A DNA stretch of 64,000 bases from Aquamicrobium sp. (GTDB taxonomy: Bacteria; Pseudomonadota; Alphaproteobacteria; Rhizobiales; Rhizobiaceae). The DNA lies in NCBI GenBank assembly GCA_019739225.1, contig JAHHDT010000005.1, positions 434,001-498,000 on the forward strand. Reading direction: 5' to 3'. The notes below the pieces were generated by a model, which worked only from the letters and a program-made list of their open reading frames with translations, searched no databases and had not been told where the DNA came from. The position numbers and the translations under genes are program-made. Positions 9,385 through 20,678 of the stretch are shown here, in pieces. Within the stretch, counting starts at the first letter, position 1, and each line of letters starts with the position of its first letter.

Positions 9385-9753
9385 CTACTTCGGCCGGTTG
9401 GTCGTCTGGCCGTACTGGTTGGCGCCGGGCGTGCCCGGCATTAGGCACAAGCCTACGAAGACGATGAAGTTGAGCAACGGCACGAACAGCAGCGCGGCGA
9501 ACAGGCCGGGCTTGTCGATGTCGTGCACGCGCTTGGCCCCCAGCGCTGCCTGCGCCCACAGCGAGGCGATCATGACCGCGCTGAGCAGCGTCTCCCAGAA
9601 CGCGCCGCCGCTGCCGCTCTCCTGCGCCAGCGTCAGCCGGTAGACCATGAAGACGACGAGGATCATCATCAGCAGGCCGGCCAGAAAATAGGCGGCGCGG
9701 CTGATCCGGCCGGAAAAGCCGAAGAAGAGCCATAACATCTGGTTCGCAGGCAC
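9385..9753 (-). CDS. DUF805 family membrane protein
   Basis: 122 aa. FFGFSGRISRAAYFLAGLLM at the N-terminus and KRVHDIDKPGLFAALLFVPL near the middle are hallmarks of DUF805 inner-membrane proteins (YhaH/YhaI type), with about four hydrophobic segments. The start is probably the GTG at 9753, which has a GGAG 8 bp upstream; the ATG at 9738 has none. Function unknown. It follows dapD by about 60 bp on the same strand. Confidence 0.85.
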   Translation of the reverse strand: MPANQMLWLFFGFSGRISRAAYFLAGLLMMILVVFMVYRLTLAQESGSGGAFWETLLSAVMIASLWAQAALGAKRVHDIDKPGLFAALLFVPLLNFIVFVGLCLMPGTPGANQYGQTTNRPK

Positions 9754-9811
9754 GGTGGCGGTCTCCGCAGGATCGCGTTCTAGGTCAGGATGAACCGGCG
9801 CGCAGCGCCGA

Positions 9812-10666
9812 TCAATCCCGCAGCAGCTCGTTGATGGAGGTCTTGGAGCGCGTCTTCTCGTCGACGCGCTTCACGATCACGGCGCAGTAGAGGCTGGGGC
9901 CCCAGTTCTCGCCGGGCACGTTCTTGCCGGGCATGGTGCCGGCGACGACGACGGAGTAGGGCGGTACCTCGCCGTAGAACACCTTGCCGGTGTCGCGGTC
10001 CACGATCTTGGTCGACTTGCCGATGAAGACGCCCATGCCGAGCACCGAGCCCTCGCGCACGATGCAGCCTTCCACGACTTCCGAGCGCGCGCCGATGAAG
10101 CAGTTGTCCTCGATGATGGTCGGGCCGGCCTGCATCGGCTCCAGCACGCCGCCGATGCCGACGCCGCCCGAAAGGTGCACGTTCTTGCCGATCTGTGCGC
10201 AGGAGCCGACGGTGGCCCATGTGTCGACCATGGTGCCTTCGCCGACATAGGCGCCGAGATTGACGAAGGACGGCATCAGCACGGCGCCCGGCGCCACATA
10301 AGCCGACCGGCGCACGATGCAGTTGGGCACGGCGCGGAAGCCGGCCTTCTCGAATTCGTTCGGGGACCAGCCGTCGAACTTGGAGGGTACCTTGTCCCAC
10401 CACACCGCATCGCCGGGGCCGCCCTTGACGATCTCCATCGGATTGAGCCGGAACGACAGGAGCACGGCCTTCTTCAGCCACTGGTTGACCGTCCAGGTAC
10501 CGTCGGCTGCCCGTTCGGCGACGCGGGCCTGGCCCTTGTCGAGCAGCTCGAGCGCTGCCCCCACCGCATCGCGCACCTCGCCGCGCGTGCCAGTGTTGAC
10601 GCCGTCGCGCTCGTCGAATGCCTTCTCGACAGTCATCTCGAGGGCTGCCAGATCCGGCTTGGTCAT
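9812..10666 (-). CDS. dapD: Tetrahydrodipicolinate N-succinyltransferase
   Basis: 284 aa from Met at 10666 (an in-frame ATG four codons upstream also exists). A left-handed beta-helix acyltransferase: hexapeptide repeats run from about residue 105 to 230 (for example [51 protein letters not shown]). It transfers succinyl from succinyl-CoA to tetrahydrodipicolinate, the step before DapC and DapE in lysine and diaminopimelate synthesis. The C-terminus ([14 protein letters not shown]) is typical of the alphaproteobacterial enzyme. Confidence 0.97.
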   Translation of the reverse strand: MTKPDLAALEMTVEKAFDERDGVNTGTRGEVRDAVGAALELLDKGQARVAERAADGTWTVNQWLKKAVLLSFRLNPMEIVKGGPGDAVWWDKVPSKFDGWSPNEFEKAGFRAVPNCIVRRSAYVAPGAVLMPSFVNLGAYVGEGTMVDTWATVGSCAQIGKNVHLSGGVGIGGVLEPMQAGPTIIEDNCFIGARSEVVEGCIVREGSVLGMGVFIGKSTKIVDRDTGKVFYGEVPPYSVVVAGTMPGKNVPGENWGPSLYCAVIVKRVDEKTRSKTSINELLRD

Positions 10667-10815
10667 GAAATGCTCCATTACGCGCTGTTAAGGGGTAGAC
10701 AATAGGCTGGAGGTGACGAGGTGACCCTCGGGTCGGCGCGGAAACTATGTCATGCGCGGTGGGGGGTCAATGACGGGGCGCGCCGCTGTGCGGCGCATAG
10801 AGACAGATTGGAATT

Positions 10816-11661
10816 TTGATGAATCCGGAGGACAAATCCGGCTGGACGCCGCTGCCGCATTCCGACGAGGACCTCGAGCGCGCGAAGGCCGTGCCGGACA
10901 CCCCGCAGACCCGTGCGCCGGCCTACAGGCTGGCATGGGACGACGAGGAGTTCATGACACGGCGCGAGTTGCGCGCCGTGCGTCTGCAGCTCGAACTGCT
11001 GAAGCCCGAGATGATGCTCGCCGAGCGGGGCATCCGCTCGACCGTGGTGCTGTTCGGCGGCGCGCGCATCCCGGAGCCGGGCGGCGAGGCATGGGCAGCC
11101 AAGAACGAGACCCAGCGCAAGAACCTCGAGGCGAACGCCCGCTACTATGAGGAAGCGCGGACCTTTGCGCGGCTGTGTTCGGAGCATTCCGCCAAGACCT
11201 ATTACCGCGAGTTCGTGGTGGTGACGGGCGGCGGGCCGGGCGTGATGGAAGCCGGCAATCGTGGCGCAGCAGACTGCGGCGCGCCCTCGATAGGCCTCAA
11301 CATCGTGCTGCCGCACGAGCAGGCGCCGAACCTCTATGTCACGCCGGAACTGTGCTTCAACTTCCACTATTTCGCGGTCCGCAAGATGCATTTCATCATG
11401 CGCGCCAAGGCGGTGGCGGTGTTTCCAGGCGGCTTCGGCACGATGGACGAGTTCTTCGAGACGCTGACGCTGATCCAGACCGGCCGCATGGAGCGCGTTC
11501 CGGTGATCCTGTTCGGCAAGGAGTTCTGGTCGCGGGCCGTCGATCTCGACTATCTGGCCGAACAGGGCACCATCTCGCCCGGCGACCAGCACCTGATCGA
11601 CGCGGTCGACACCGCCGACGAGGCGTGGGACATCGTCAAGGAATTCTACGAAATCACTTGA
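10816..11661 (+). CDS. LOG family protein (TIGR00730-type, Rossmann-fold nucleotide binding)
   Basis: 281 aa. It carries the two signatures of the LOG/cytokinin-activating phosphoribohydrolase family: VTGGGPGVMEAGNRGA (about residue 140, nucleotide binding) and FPGGFGTMDEFFETLTLIQT (about 205, the PGGxGTxxE motif). Family members release nucleobase from nucleoside 5'-monophosphates. An N-terminal extension of about 70 residues makes it longer than plant LOG proteins, as in the longer bacterial subgroup. The actual substrate here is unknown. It is divergent from dapD. Confidence 0.88.
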   Translation: MMNPEDKSGWTPLPHSDEDLERAKAVPDTPQTRAPAYRLAWDDEEFMTRRELRAVRLQLELLKPEMMLAERGIRSTVVLFGGARIPEPGGEAWAAKNETQRKNLEANARYYEEARTFARLCSEHSAKTYYREFVVVTGGGPGVMEAGNRGAADCGAPSIGLNIVLPHEQAPNLYVTPELCFNFHYFAVRKMHFIMRAKAVAVFPGGFGTMDEFFETLTLIQTGRMERVPVILFGKEFWSRAVDLDYLAEQGTISPGDQHLIDAVDTADEAWDIVKEFYEIT

Positions 11662-11759
11662 GGGGTAGCGGTTCGCGCAGGGGGGTGCTCAACCTTGGCG
11701 CGCCATGTCGCAGGGCGACCCGCTGGCGGGGTTGCGGCAACTGCGCTAAGGGCATTGGC

Positions 11760-12164
11760 ATGAACATGGCTCGCCGCCCGACATGGTTTGCGACGCTGCG
11801 GCGCGACCGCGGCCTGTTCGCGCTGATCGGTTGCCTGATCCTGCTCCTGAACGTGCTGCAACCCGTCACGGCGGCAAAGGCTGCCGAGAACGGCCTGTGG
11901 GTGATCTGTACCATTTACGGCGCGGAGAAGCCGGTCGACGGTTCCGACCTGCCGGCGCCGCTGCAGGAAAAATGCCCGATCTGCCTGTTCGGCCACAGCG
12001 GCCAGAATGCGCCGGTCTACAAGGCGCTGCCGGCCACCGAGCCGGCATTCCCGACGCCGCTGGCGCTGTCGTTCGCTCACACCTTCGTTGAAGCAGACGA
12101 GAATTTCGCTCCGCGACCGGACGATCCGCCGCCGGCGATCCGCGGCCCGCCCCTTTCCGCCTGA
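11760..12164 (+). CDS. DUF2946-like exported protein, probable copper cluster member
   Basis: 134 aa. Basic N-terminus, then one hydrophobic segment (about residues 19-40) and a CPICLF motif near residue 75, typical of DUF2946 proteins that are often encoded beside copper transport or resistance genes. The same frame is open from 11175, but that part overlaps the LOG-family gene and is not coding. It is followed 57 bp later by a YcnI-PCuAC copper protein gene, which supports a role in periplasmic copper handling (inference). Confidence 0.7.
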   Translation: MNMARRPTWFATLRRDRGLFALIGCLILLLNVLQPVTAAKAAENGLWVICTIYGAEKPVDGSDLPAPLQEKCPICLFGHSGQNAPVYKALPATEPAFPTPLALSFAHTFVEADENFAPRPDDPPPAIRGPPLSA

Positions 12165-12221
12165 AGTCGAGCCGGCCTCGAACAGGGGCCTTTGATACTT
12201 CAGACGCTGAAAGGAAAAACC

Positions 12222-13193
12222 ATGCGTCATCTCATGCTTCAATTCGCTGCGGCCAGCGCGCTGACGGCGTTCTCCGTCGCCACCGCCTACGCCCATGCCT
12301 CGCTGGAAACGGCGAATGCCGCGCCCGGCAGCTACAAGGCAGTCGTCCGCATCCCGCATGGCTGCGAGGGCCAGGCCACCCACACGGTACGCGTCGAGGT
12401 CCCGGAAGGCTATGTCGGCGTCAAGCCGATGCCCAAGGCGGGCTGGAAGCTGGCCGTCGATAGCGGTGACTATCAGAAGAGCTACAACCTGCACGGCCGC
12501 GAGGTTTCGTCCGGCACCAAGGCAGTCACCTGGTCCGGCGGTTCACTGGAAGACGGCCACTATGACGAATTCGTGCTGTCGGGTTCGCTCGCCGGCGTCG
12601 AGGAAGGGCAGAAGCTGTTCTTCGTGACGACGCAGACATGCGCCGACGGTGAAGTGAAGTGGGACGAAATGCCGGCCGAAGGGCAGGACCCGCATTCGCT
12701 TGCGCATCCTGCGCCGGGCTTGACGATCCTTGCCGCCGAAGGTGGCGGGCATGGCCATGCCGGTCATGGCGGCGGCGAGCAGGCCGTTGTTGCCGGTGAC
12801 CTCGAGATCACCGCCGCCTGGGCGCGCGCGATGCTGCCCGGTCAGCCTGCCGGCGGCGGATACCTGACCATCGCCAACAAGGGCGACGAGGCCGACCGGC
12901 TCGTGGGCGCCAGCGCGTCGGCCGCCGGCCGCGTCGAGATCCACACCATGGAAGTCGTCGACGACGTGATGGTGATGCGCCCGGTCGACGGCGGACTGGA
13001 GATTCCGGCCGGCGAGACGGTAGAGCTCAAGCCGGGCGGCCTGCACATCATGTTCCTCGACGTGTCGGACCCGTTTCGCGAAGGCGGCACGGTTCCCGTC
13101 AGGCTCGAATTCGAGAAGGCGGGTTCGGTGGATGTCGAACTGCCGGTGCGCTCCGCACGGGGCGGCGATGGCGGGGGCCACCACAAGCATTGA
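12222..13193 (+). CDS. YcnI (DUF1775)-PCuAC fusion, periplasmic copper chaperone
   Basis: 323 aa from the ATG at 12222. A signal peptide ends near ATAYA, leaving His as the mature N-terminus, followed by a YcnI/DUF1775 domain (HASLETANAAPGSYKAVVRI ... HGCEGQATHTVRVEVPEG). In YcnI the N-terminal His ligates Cu(II). After a Gly/His-rich linker (GGGHGHAGHGGG, about residues 177-188) comes a PCuAC domain (from about 195) with Cu(I)-ligand motifs: HTM, a Met about ten residues later (VMVMRP) and GLHIMFL. The C-terminus is also His-tipped (GGGHHKH). PCuAC proteins deliver Cu(I) towards the CuA site of cytochrome oxidase. The two-domain fusion puts Cu(II) and Cu(I) sites on one chain. Confidence 0.88.
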   Translation: MRHLMLQFAAASALTAFSVATAYAHASLETANAAPGSYKAVVRIPHGCEGQATHTVRVEVPEGYVGVKPMPKAGWKLAVDSGDYQKSYNLHGREVSSGTKAVTWSGGSLEDGHYDEFVLSGSLAGVEEGQKLFFVTTQTCADGEVKWDEMPAEGQDPHSLAHPAPGLTILAAEGGGHGHAGHGGGEQAVVAGDLEITAAWARAMLPGQPAGGGYLTIANKGDEADRLVGASASAAGRVEIHTMEVVDDVMVMRPVDGGLEIPAGETVELKPGGLHIMFLDVSDPFREGGTVPVRLEFEKAGSVDVELPVRSARGGDGGGHHKH

Positions 13194-13239
13194 CGTGGGC
13201 GGCATAAAAACGCTGCCCTATTGTCAGCTTGAATACAGA

Positions 13240-13267
13240 GAGGCGGCCAGTCGGCCGCCTCTTTTTT
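13240..13267 (+). terminator. Rho-independent terminator after the copper cluster
   Basis: A perfect 9-bp stem GAGGCGGCC/GGCCGCCTC with loop AGTC is followed immediately by six T residues (13262-13267). It lies 46 bp after the YcnI-PCuAC stop and just before the convergent ABC operon ends at 13270. Confidence 0.93.
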
Positions 13268-13269
13268 GT

Positions 13270-14355
<1,086 letters not shown>

Positions 14356-14366
14356 GCCGGAATTCC

Positions 14367-15190
14367 CTATTTGACCGCGCCTTCGGTGAGGCCGCTGACG
14401 AAGCCGCGCCCGATCAGCGCGAAGATCGCCACGACCGGAACGATCGCGACGGTCGCGCCCGCAAGCAGCAGGCCCCAGTCGATCTGATATTGCCCAATGA
14501 TGCCGGAGAAGCCGACCGGCAGGGTCCGCTTGGCGTCGGAGAGGATGAGCACGGAGGCGAAGACATATTCTGTCCAGGCCGTCACGAAAGCGTAGATGCC
14601 GACGGAGGCGATGCCGGGCGCGATCAGCGGGATCATGATGCGCCGCAGGATCGTCAGCGTCGGCGCACCGTCCATCACCGCAGCCTCCTCGATCTCCTTG
14701 GGTACGCCGGCGAGGAACGAGCGCAGCATCCAGATCGAGAACGGCAGCGCGAAGGCGACGTTGACGATGACGAGCGCCGGCAGCCGGTCGACCAGCCCGA
14801 CCTTGGCGAACAGCCCGAACAGCGGGATCAGCACCACGATGGACGGGAACGCGTAAGCGAGCAGGATCGTGCGATAGAGGAAGCCGCGTCCCGGAAAGAC
14901 GAGGCGGAAGAAGGCGTAAGCTGCGGGTATCGCCAGAAGCAGCGTCAGCACGGTCGAGGATGCCGCCACGATGAGGCTGTTGACCAGATAGACCGGATAG
15001 TCCGACGCCTCGAACAGCTTCTGGTAGTGCTGCAGCGTGAAGCTTTGCGGGATCATCGTCGGGCTGCGCGCGATGATCTCCTGCGGGATCTTGAACGATC
15101 CCGACACCACCCACCAGAACGGCAGGCCCACCAGCACCACGAAGAAGGCGACAACGGCGACGAGCGCGGCATTGAGGCCGAGCGAGCGGT

Positions 15191-15194
<4 letters not shown>
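14367..15194 (-). CDS. Carbohydrate ABC transporter permease (MalG/UgpE-like)
   Basis: 275 aa with six membrane segments. The cytoplasmic EAA loop that contacts the ATPase is visible as EIEEAAVMDGAPTLTILRRI (about residues 168-187). The N-terminal WWVVSGSFK block is typical of MalG-type subunits. Its ATG overlaps the stop of the upstream MalF-type gene by 4 bp, and the ATPase gene follows 11 bp later. Confidence 0.94.
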
Positions 15195-16063
<869 letters not shown>

Positions 16064-16084
16064 CCGGCTGTCTCCGTCAGCGCC

Positions 16085-17363
16085 TTACTGGGCGACTTCC
16101 TGCATCCGAGCCTGGCCCGCGGTCACGGCTTCGGCTGCGGACTGGCCAGACACCACGATCGACTGCAGGGTCTCGGCGATGATGTTCTGCGCCGAGATCG
16201 CAGCGATCGAGGGGAAGGTGCGGCCGCTCGTGAACCCGAACAGCCGGCCGTTCTGTGCATTGTCGATGACGGTCTCGATCTGTTCGCGATACTTCTCGAC
16301 CATCGGGTCGGCCCAGAAGGTCTCGGCCTCGGCGCCATCCGCCGTCACCGGCATGAACAGGCCCGGCTCCATGTTGAGGAAGCGGCCATAGTTGTCGGGC
16401 TCGAGCAGGAAGGACACGAACTTCTTCGACGCTTCCATCTTTGCCTCATCCTTGGACAGGAGCATCACGGCGTTGGCGTAGGAGATGGTGTTGTGATCGC
16501 CGCCGTCCTTGGACGGGATGGCCGCGACGCCGAGGTCGGCCGCGTCACCCTCGGCCTGCGTGTCGTAGGTGGCGATGACGGAGAACTGCATCACCATCGC
16601 GCAGGCCTTCGACGAGAAGCAGGCTTCCGCCTCGCCCCAGGTCCAGGAGGTGGAGTCGGCCGGCGAGAACTTGTTGAGGTCGGCATAGAACTCGTAGGCG
16701 CCGACGGTCTCCGGATTATCGAAGCGCAGCGTGCCATCCTCGTTGTAGATCTCGGTCGCGCCGCCATTGACCATCACGGAATAGACGGTCTGGTCGGTGT
16801 AGAGCTGCTTGTTGGCAGGCAGGCCCATGCCCGAGACGCCGTCCACCGACAGCTTCTCGGCCGCAGCGCGCCACTCTTCCCACGTCTTCGGGGCTTCGAT
16901 GCCTGCTTCTTCAAGCACGCTCTTCCGGTACCAGAGGTTCATGGCCATGTTGTAGAGCGGTACGGCCCACACGCCGCCGTCATAGGAATAGGCCTCGACG
17001 GTTGAATCGACGAAATCATGCTTCTGCGTCGAGTTCCTTGACGAAGTCTTCGACCGAGGTCAGCGCGCCGATGTCCTTGAGGATAGGCGTGAAATCCGGA
17101 ATGGCGAACAGCATGTCCGGGCCCTGTCCGGCGGCCAGCGCCGCCGGCGCCTTGGCATAGACCTCGCCCCAGTTCTGCGGCTCCTGCTTGACCACGATGT
17201 CGGGGTTGGCGGCGTTGAAGGCGTCGATCAGCTCCTGCACGCGCGCGACGCGGTGCGGCGGCTGCTCCATGTGCCAGAGCGTCACTTCGACAGGCTCCTG
17301 CGCGAGTGCCGCGACAGGCATCAGCATGGTTGTGGCGAGCGCCAGCTTCAATATCGATTTCAT
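16085..17363 (-). pseudogene. Carbohydrate ABC solute-binding protein, one-base frameshift
   Basis: Family 1 extracellular sugar-binding protein of the CUT1 system, split into two frames. The first part has a signal peptide (MKSILKLALATTMLMPVAALA) and runs to ...DFVKELDAEA then TGA near 17014. The second frame continues with HDFVDSTVEAYSYDGGVWAV to the normal C-terminus. Removing one base at about 17026 (an extra g on the plus strand) reads through as KELDEKHDFVDS and restores a protein of about 425 aa, the usual size. The start at 17363 is preferred; an in-frame ATG at 17411 overlaps the upstream gene. There is no other sign of decay, so the indel is either very recent or a sequence error. 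Confidence 0.85.
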
Positions 17364-17407
17364 CTCGTGTTCCCTTTCCTCACTCCACTTGAGCCCCGGA
17401 CATTGTT

Positions 17408-18137
17408 TCAAAGGTGCGGGTTTCGGGGCCGAAACCGCGCCACCAGTTGCTCGTTGTTCTCCCTGGCGCCCGGCATGTTCGCGCTCAGATAGATCGGTGC
17501 GTTGCCGTCGCCGACCAGACGGGCAGCCACGCCCGCCATGATCGCGTTGATGATCGCGACACCGATGGCGGTGGAAACCGGGCCGACCTTGAGTTCGCTG
17601 CCCTCCACGCCGATCACCGCGTCTCCGGGCGGGGCGCCGTTGTCGAGCACGATGTCGGCAAGGTCCGCCAGCCGCTCGCGGCCTTTCGCCGCCGCGCTGG
17701 AATAGTCGACCGAGGTGATCGCGATCACCGTCGCGCCGCGCGCCTTGCCGATGCGGGCGGCTTCCAGCGGCGCGGCGTTCACGCCGGAATTGGACGACAC
17801 GAACAGCACGTCATCGGGGCCGATGGGGTAGCGGTCCATGATGGGACCGACCACGCCCTCCATACGCTCATAGGCGGTGCCTGCGACCGCACCCTCGTGC
17901 AGCATGGTGGGGCCGGCGAGGATCGGCACGGTCAGCGCCAGCCCGCCGGCGCGAAAATGCACTTCCTCGGCGAGCATGTGGGAGTGGCCGGTGCCGAAGA
18001 CGTAGACGAGCCCGTCGCGCCGCGCGGTCTCCACGATCGCATCCACCGCCTGCGCCATCGGCTCGGCGAGCGCTGGCCTTCAGCGCCGTCAGCCGGGCGA
18101 TCAGATCGGAGAAATACGCGTCCTGTATGGTGTTCAT
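17408..18137 (-). pseudogene. SIS-domain sugar-phosphate protein (UPF0309-like), one-base frameshift
   Basis: About 242 aa if restored. The N-terminus [20 protein letters not shown] (from 18137) is out of frame with the remainder, [20 protein letters not shown] onward. Dropping one base near 18074 joins them as LKA(A/T)LAEPMAQAV. The SIS fold is clear: [20 protein letters not shown] and [18 protein letters not shown] (phosphosugar-binding Ser). This family includes the UPF0309 proteins found near nagA, suggesting an amino-sugar or related phosphosugar substrate. Its start overlaps the GntR stop (ATGA). Confidence 0.82.
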
Positions 18138-18868
18138 GCCTGCGTTCGGGCTCCCAGTGAGAGGTCGACTTTCATGACGAAGAAATCGCCGCGATAGGTG
18201 GAGCGCACGAACTCGAACGGGCTGCCGTCCTGATCGCGGGTCAGACGCGTGAGGTCGAGCACCGGGGCGCCGGGGTCGGTGTGCAGCGTGCGGGCGATGT
18301 TGGCGTCGGCGAGCCCGGCCATCAGGGTCTGCTCGGCCAGTGTCGGCACGATGCCGTATTCGTCCGTCAGCGTCGCGTAGAGGGAGGTGGTGCGGAAGTC
18401 GGCGCGCTCCAGCAGGTGCGGGGCGCGGCTGGCGATGATTTCGGTGGTTTCCAGCGCGACCGGCATGCCGTCGACGAAACGCACGCGGGTGAGGCAGTGG
18501 ACCATGCCTGTCGCGGGCAGCGAAAGGGCGCGTGCCGTCTGCTCGTCAGCGCGCCGCGTGATCGAGGAGACGATGATGGACGAGGCCTGCCGGCCCTGAC
18601 GCGTGATCTCCTCGGTAAAGCCGCTCAGCGTTTCGAGCCGCTGCTCGATCTGCCGGCTGGAGACGAAGGTGCCTTGCCCGGTGCGCGTTTCAACCAGCCC
18701 CTTGCCGATGAGATGGCGCAGAGCCTGGCGCGCGGTCATGCGGCTGACGCCAAGGCGCTCCGACAGCGCGCGCTCTGAATCGATCTTCTCCTCCGCCTTG
18801 AGCACGCCGGACGCGATCTCGGCCTCGAGATCGGCGGCGATCCTCAAATAGAGCGGTGCATTGTCCAT
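18134..18868 (-). CDS. GntR family regulator with UTRA domain (HutC/NagR/DasR subgroup)
   Basis: 244 aa from Met at 18868 (MDNAPLYLRIAADLEAEI). An N-terminal winged helix (about residues 5-70; SERLGVSRMTARQALRHLIG) is followed by a UTRA ligand-binding domain (about 90-235). Members of this subgroup bind phosphosugars or urocanate and repress nearby catabolic genes. The frame is open to 18919, but that stretch holds a half-site and part of the palindrome at 18905-18920, so it is probably leader, which supports the later start. It is first in the operon and coupled to the SIS gene by a 4-bp overlap. Confidence 0.92.
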   Translation of the reverse strand: MDNAPLYLRIAADLEAEIASGVLKAEEKIDSERALSERLGVSRMTARQALRHLIGKGLVETRTGQGTFVSSRQIEQRLETLSGFTEEITRQGRQASSIIVSSITRRADEQTARALSLPATGMVHCLTRVRFVDGMPVALETTEIIASRAPHLLERADFRTTSLYATLTDEYGIVPTLAEQTLMAGLADANIARTLHTDPGAPVLDLTRLTRDQDGSPFEFVRSTYRGDFFVMKVDLSLGARTQA

Positions 18869-18883
18869 CACGCGTCCCCAGCG

Positions 18884-18899
18884 GCTGGTATAGTCCAGC
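18884..18899. promoter_or_regulatory. Second, degenerate GntR half-site pair
   Basis: GCTGGTATAGTCCAGC has matching outer arms (GCTGG/CCAGC) and the TGGTATA core shared with the perfect palindrome starting 21 bp away, roughly two helical turns centre to centre. It looks like a weaker second site for the same regulator; inference from resemblance only. Confidence 0.5.
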
Positions 18900-18904
18900 T
18901 CTGT

Positions 18905-18920
18905 AGTGGTATATACCACT
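18905..18920. promoter_or_regulatory. Perfect 16-bp operator palindrome, DasR/NagR type
   Basis: AGTGGTATATACCACT is a perfect palindrome. It matches the known DasR consensus AGTGGTCTAGACCACT at all but the four central bases, and the TGGT-N4-ACCA pattern of HutC-subfamily GntR operators. It lies 37 bp upstream of the GntR/UTRA gene start. It is the best-supported regulatory site in the window and predicts autoregulation of the regulator-SIS-ABC operon. Confidence 0.85.
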
Positions 18921-18994
18921 CACTTTGGCGCGCGAGGCCCACGGAGTCAAGAGGCTCCGCAGGGCGTTAAGTCTGGCCGCTCAGGCGCAGGCGA

Positions 18995-20494
18995 TCAGCC
19001 GAGAAGCCTGTCGCGGGCCGCGATGTAACGGGCGAAGGCCGGCTCCAGCGCGGCCGTGCCCTGCCGGTCGGGAACGTAGGTGCGGCCGCGGCCGGCAATT
19101 GCGGCAGACGCAACATTGATCGTCTCGAACGCGCCGTCGGCAGTGGCCGCTAGAAGGGCCGCACCCCGCGCGCCGAACTGCGAGCCTTCCGGCACCTCGA
19201 CCGGCTGTCCGATGAGGTCGCAGATCATCTGCACCCAGTCGGGGTTCTGCGCGCCGCCGCCGGTGAGCAGCACGCGGTCGCCGTCGAAGGCGAGCAGGTC
19301 GAAGAGGTCGCGCATGGCAAAGGCCACGCCTTCGAGCACCGCGCGGAACAGGCAGGCACGGTCATGCCGGGGCGACAGGCCGAAGAACTGCGCCCGCGCC
19401 GCGTGATCGACCTTGGGCGCGATGATGCCGCTTTCCGACAGGTAGGGCAGGTAGACGAGGCCGTGCGCGCCCGGGCGGCACCGAGCGGATCATCTCCGTC
19501 ATCATGGCGAACCGATCGGGCCTGGCGGCGAGGTCGGGCGCGAGCGCGTTGAACGCCCAGTCGAGATTGAGCGTGCCGGCGACATTGACCATGGCGCGAT
19601 ACCAGCGTTCGCCCGGCAACGTGAAGAGGAGCCCGATGTCGGCCGGCTCGAAGATTGGCCGTTCGTGGGCGACCCCGACCATGCAGGTGGTGCCGAGCAC
19701 GGCCGTCGCCGTTCCAGCGGCAAGCCCGCCCGCGCCGATGACGGTGGCGGCGACGTCGCCCGCGCCGACGGCGACCGGCAGGCCCACGGGCAGGCCGATG
19801 GCTTGTGCTGCCTCGCTCGTGAGGCCGCCTACGAAGCTCTCCGATTCGGCAACGGGCGGTAGCAGGTCAGCCGTATGTCCTCGAGACCGAACAGCGCGAT
19901 CATCGCGTCGCTGCGGGTGCGCGCGGTCGCCGATCCGGGCAGCACCGATGCCTCGGTGCGGTCGGTCGCGAGTCGAGCCGGTCAGGCGAAAGCGCAGAAA
20001 ATCCTTGTAGCCAAGCACATGGCGCGTGCGCGCCAGCGTCTGCCGGTTCGTGGCGGGCAAGCCATGCAAGCAGCGGCAGCGTGCAGCCCTGCTGCATCAC
20101 CGAGCCGGACGATGCGAAGATGCGGCTCATGAACTGCGGGTCGCGGGCGACATGCGCGCCGATCAGCGGCTGCGCGCGGCTGTCCTCCCACGTGATGCCG
20201 TTGACGCACTGCCTGACCGTCCGCATCGACGAGCCAGGCTCCGACCATCGCCGCCGTCAGGCCGATGCCACGGATGCGGGACGCGTCGACGCCGCTCTCG
20301 CGCACCACGCGTCCCAGCACGTCGAGCGCCGCCTTCCACGCCTCGGCGGGGTCGAGCTCGCTCCAGCCGGGATGCGGCCGCAGCACGGTCGTACGGTGCT
20401 GGGCCTCGGCAAGCTGGTTGCCGGCGAGATCGAAGATCGCGGCCTTGGTCAGCGAGGTGCCGGCATCGAGGCCGATATAGAGATGGTCGCTCAC
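18995..20494 (-). pseudogene. FGGY-family carbohydrate kinase with five one-base indels
   Basis: About 500 codons from a GTG at 20494 (GGAGG 5 bp upstream). The N-terminal phosphate motif YIGLDAGTSLTKAAIFD and the C-terminal LLTGGGAQNPDWVQMICDL identify an FGGY sugar kinase (xylulokinase-like group). The chain changes frame near 20217 (AVR|NGITWEDS), 20045 (RHEP|QTLARTRH), 19976 (LTG|RLATDRTEAS), 19872 (EDIR|ADLLPPVAES) and 19472 (PPG|AHGLVYLPYL). Each is repaired by adding or dropping one base: four extra bases and one missing. Between breaks the protein is well conserved. The substrate is probably the sugar imported by the adjacent ABC system. Confidence 0.85.
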
Positions 20495-20622
20495 ATTGCC
20501 TCCGCGAGAAGGGCGTTTCACAAACGGGAGCGAGGACGCGACAATCATCGTCGTCCGTCGCACGGGTTTTCTGCCGCGAGCGCCGACAAAAGGCAGCCGG
20601 CGCCGACATGGTCGGGACCGGT

Positions 20623-20650
20623 GCAATACCAATCCGGAACCAAATGACAA
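20623..20650 (-). promoter_or_regulatory. Possible sigma-70 promoter for the kinase gene
   Basis: Read on the minus strand, TTGTCA (20650-20645) and TATTGC (20628-20623) are separated by 16 bp. They lie about 130 bp upstream of the kinase start in the 184-bp gap after the M23-like gene. The -35 box is one base from consensus but the -10 box is weak, so this is tentative. I see no gene in this gap. Confidence 0.3.
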
Positions 20651-20678
20651 GCTGCCTCTGCGGTGAACGGATCGGGCG

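Noticed and set aside
11175-11759. LOG gene fused to DUF2946 in one 329-codon frame
   Set aside because: The first 195 codons overlap the LOG-family gene in another frame and are non-homologous; only the part from 11760 is supported.
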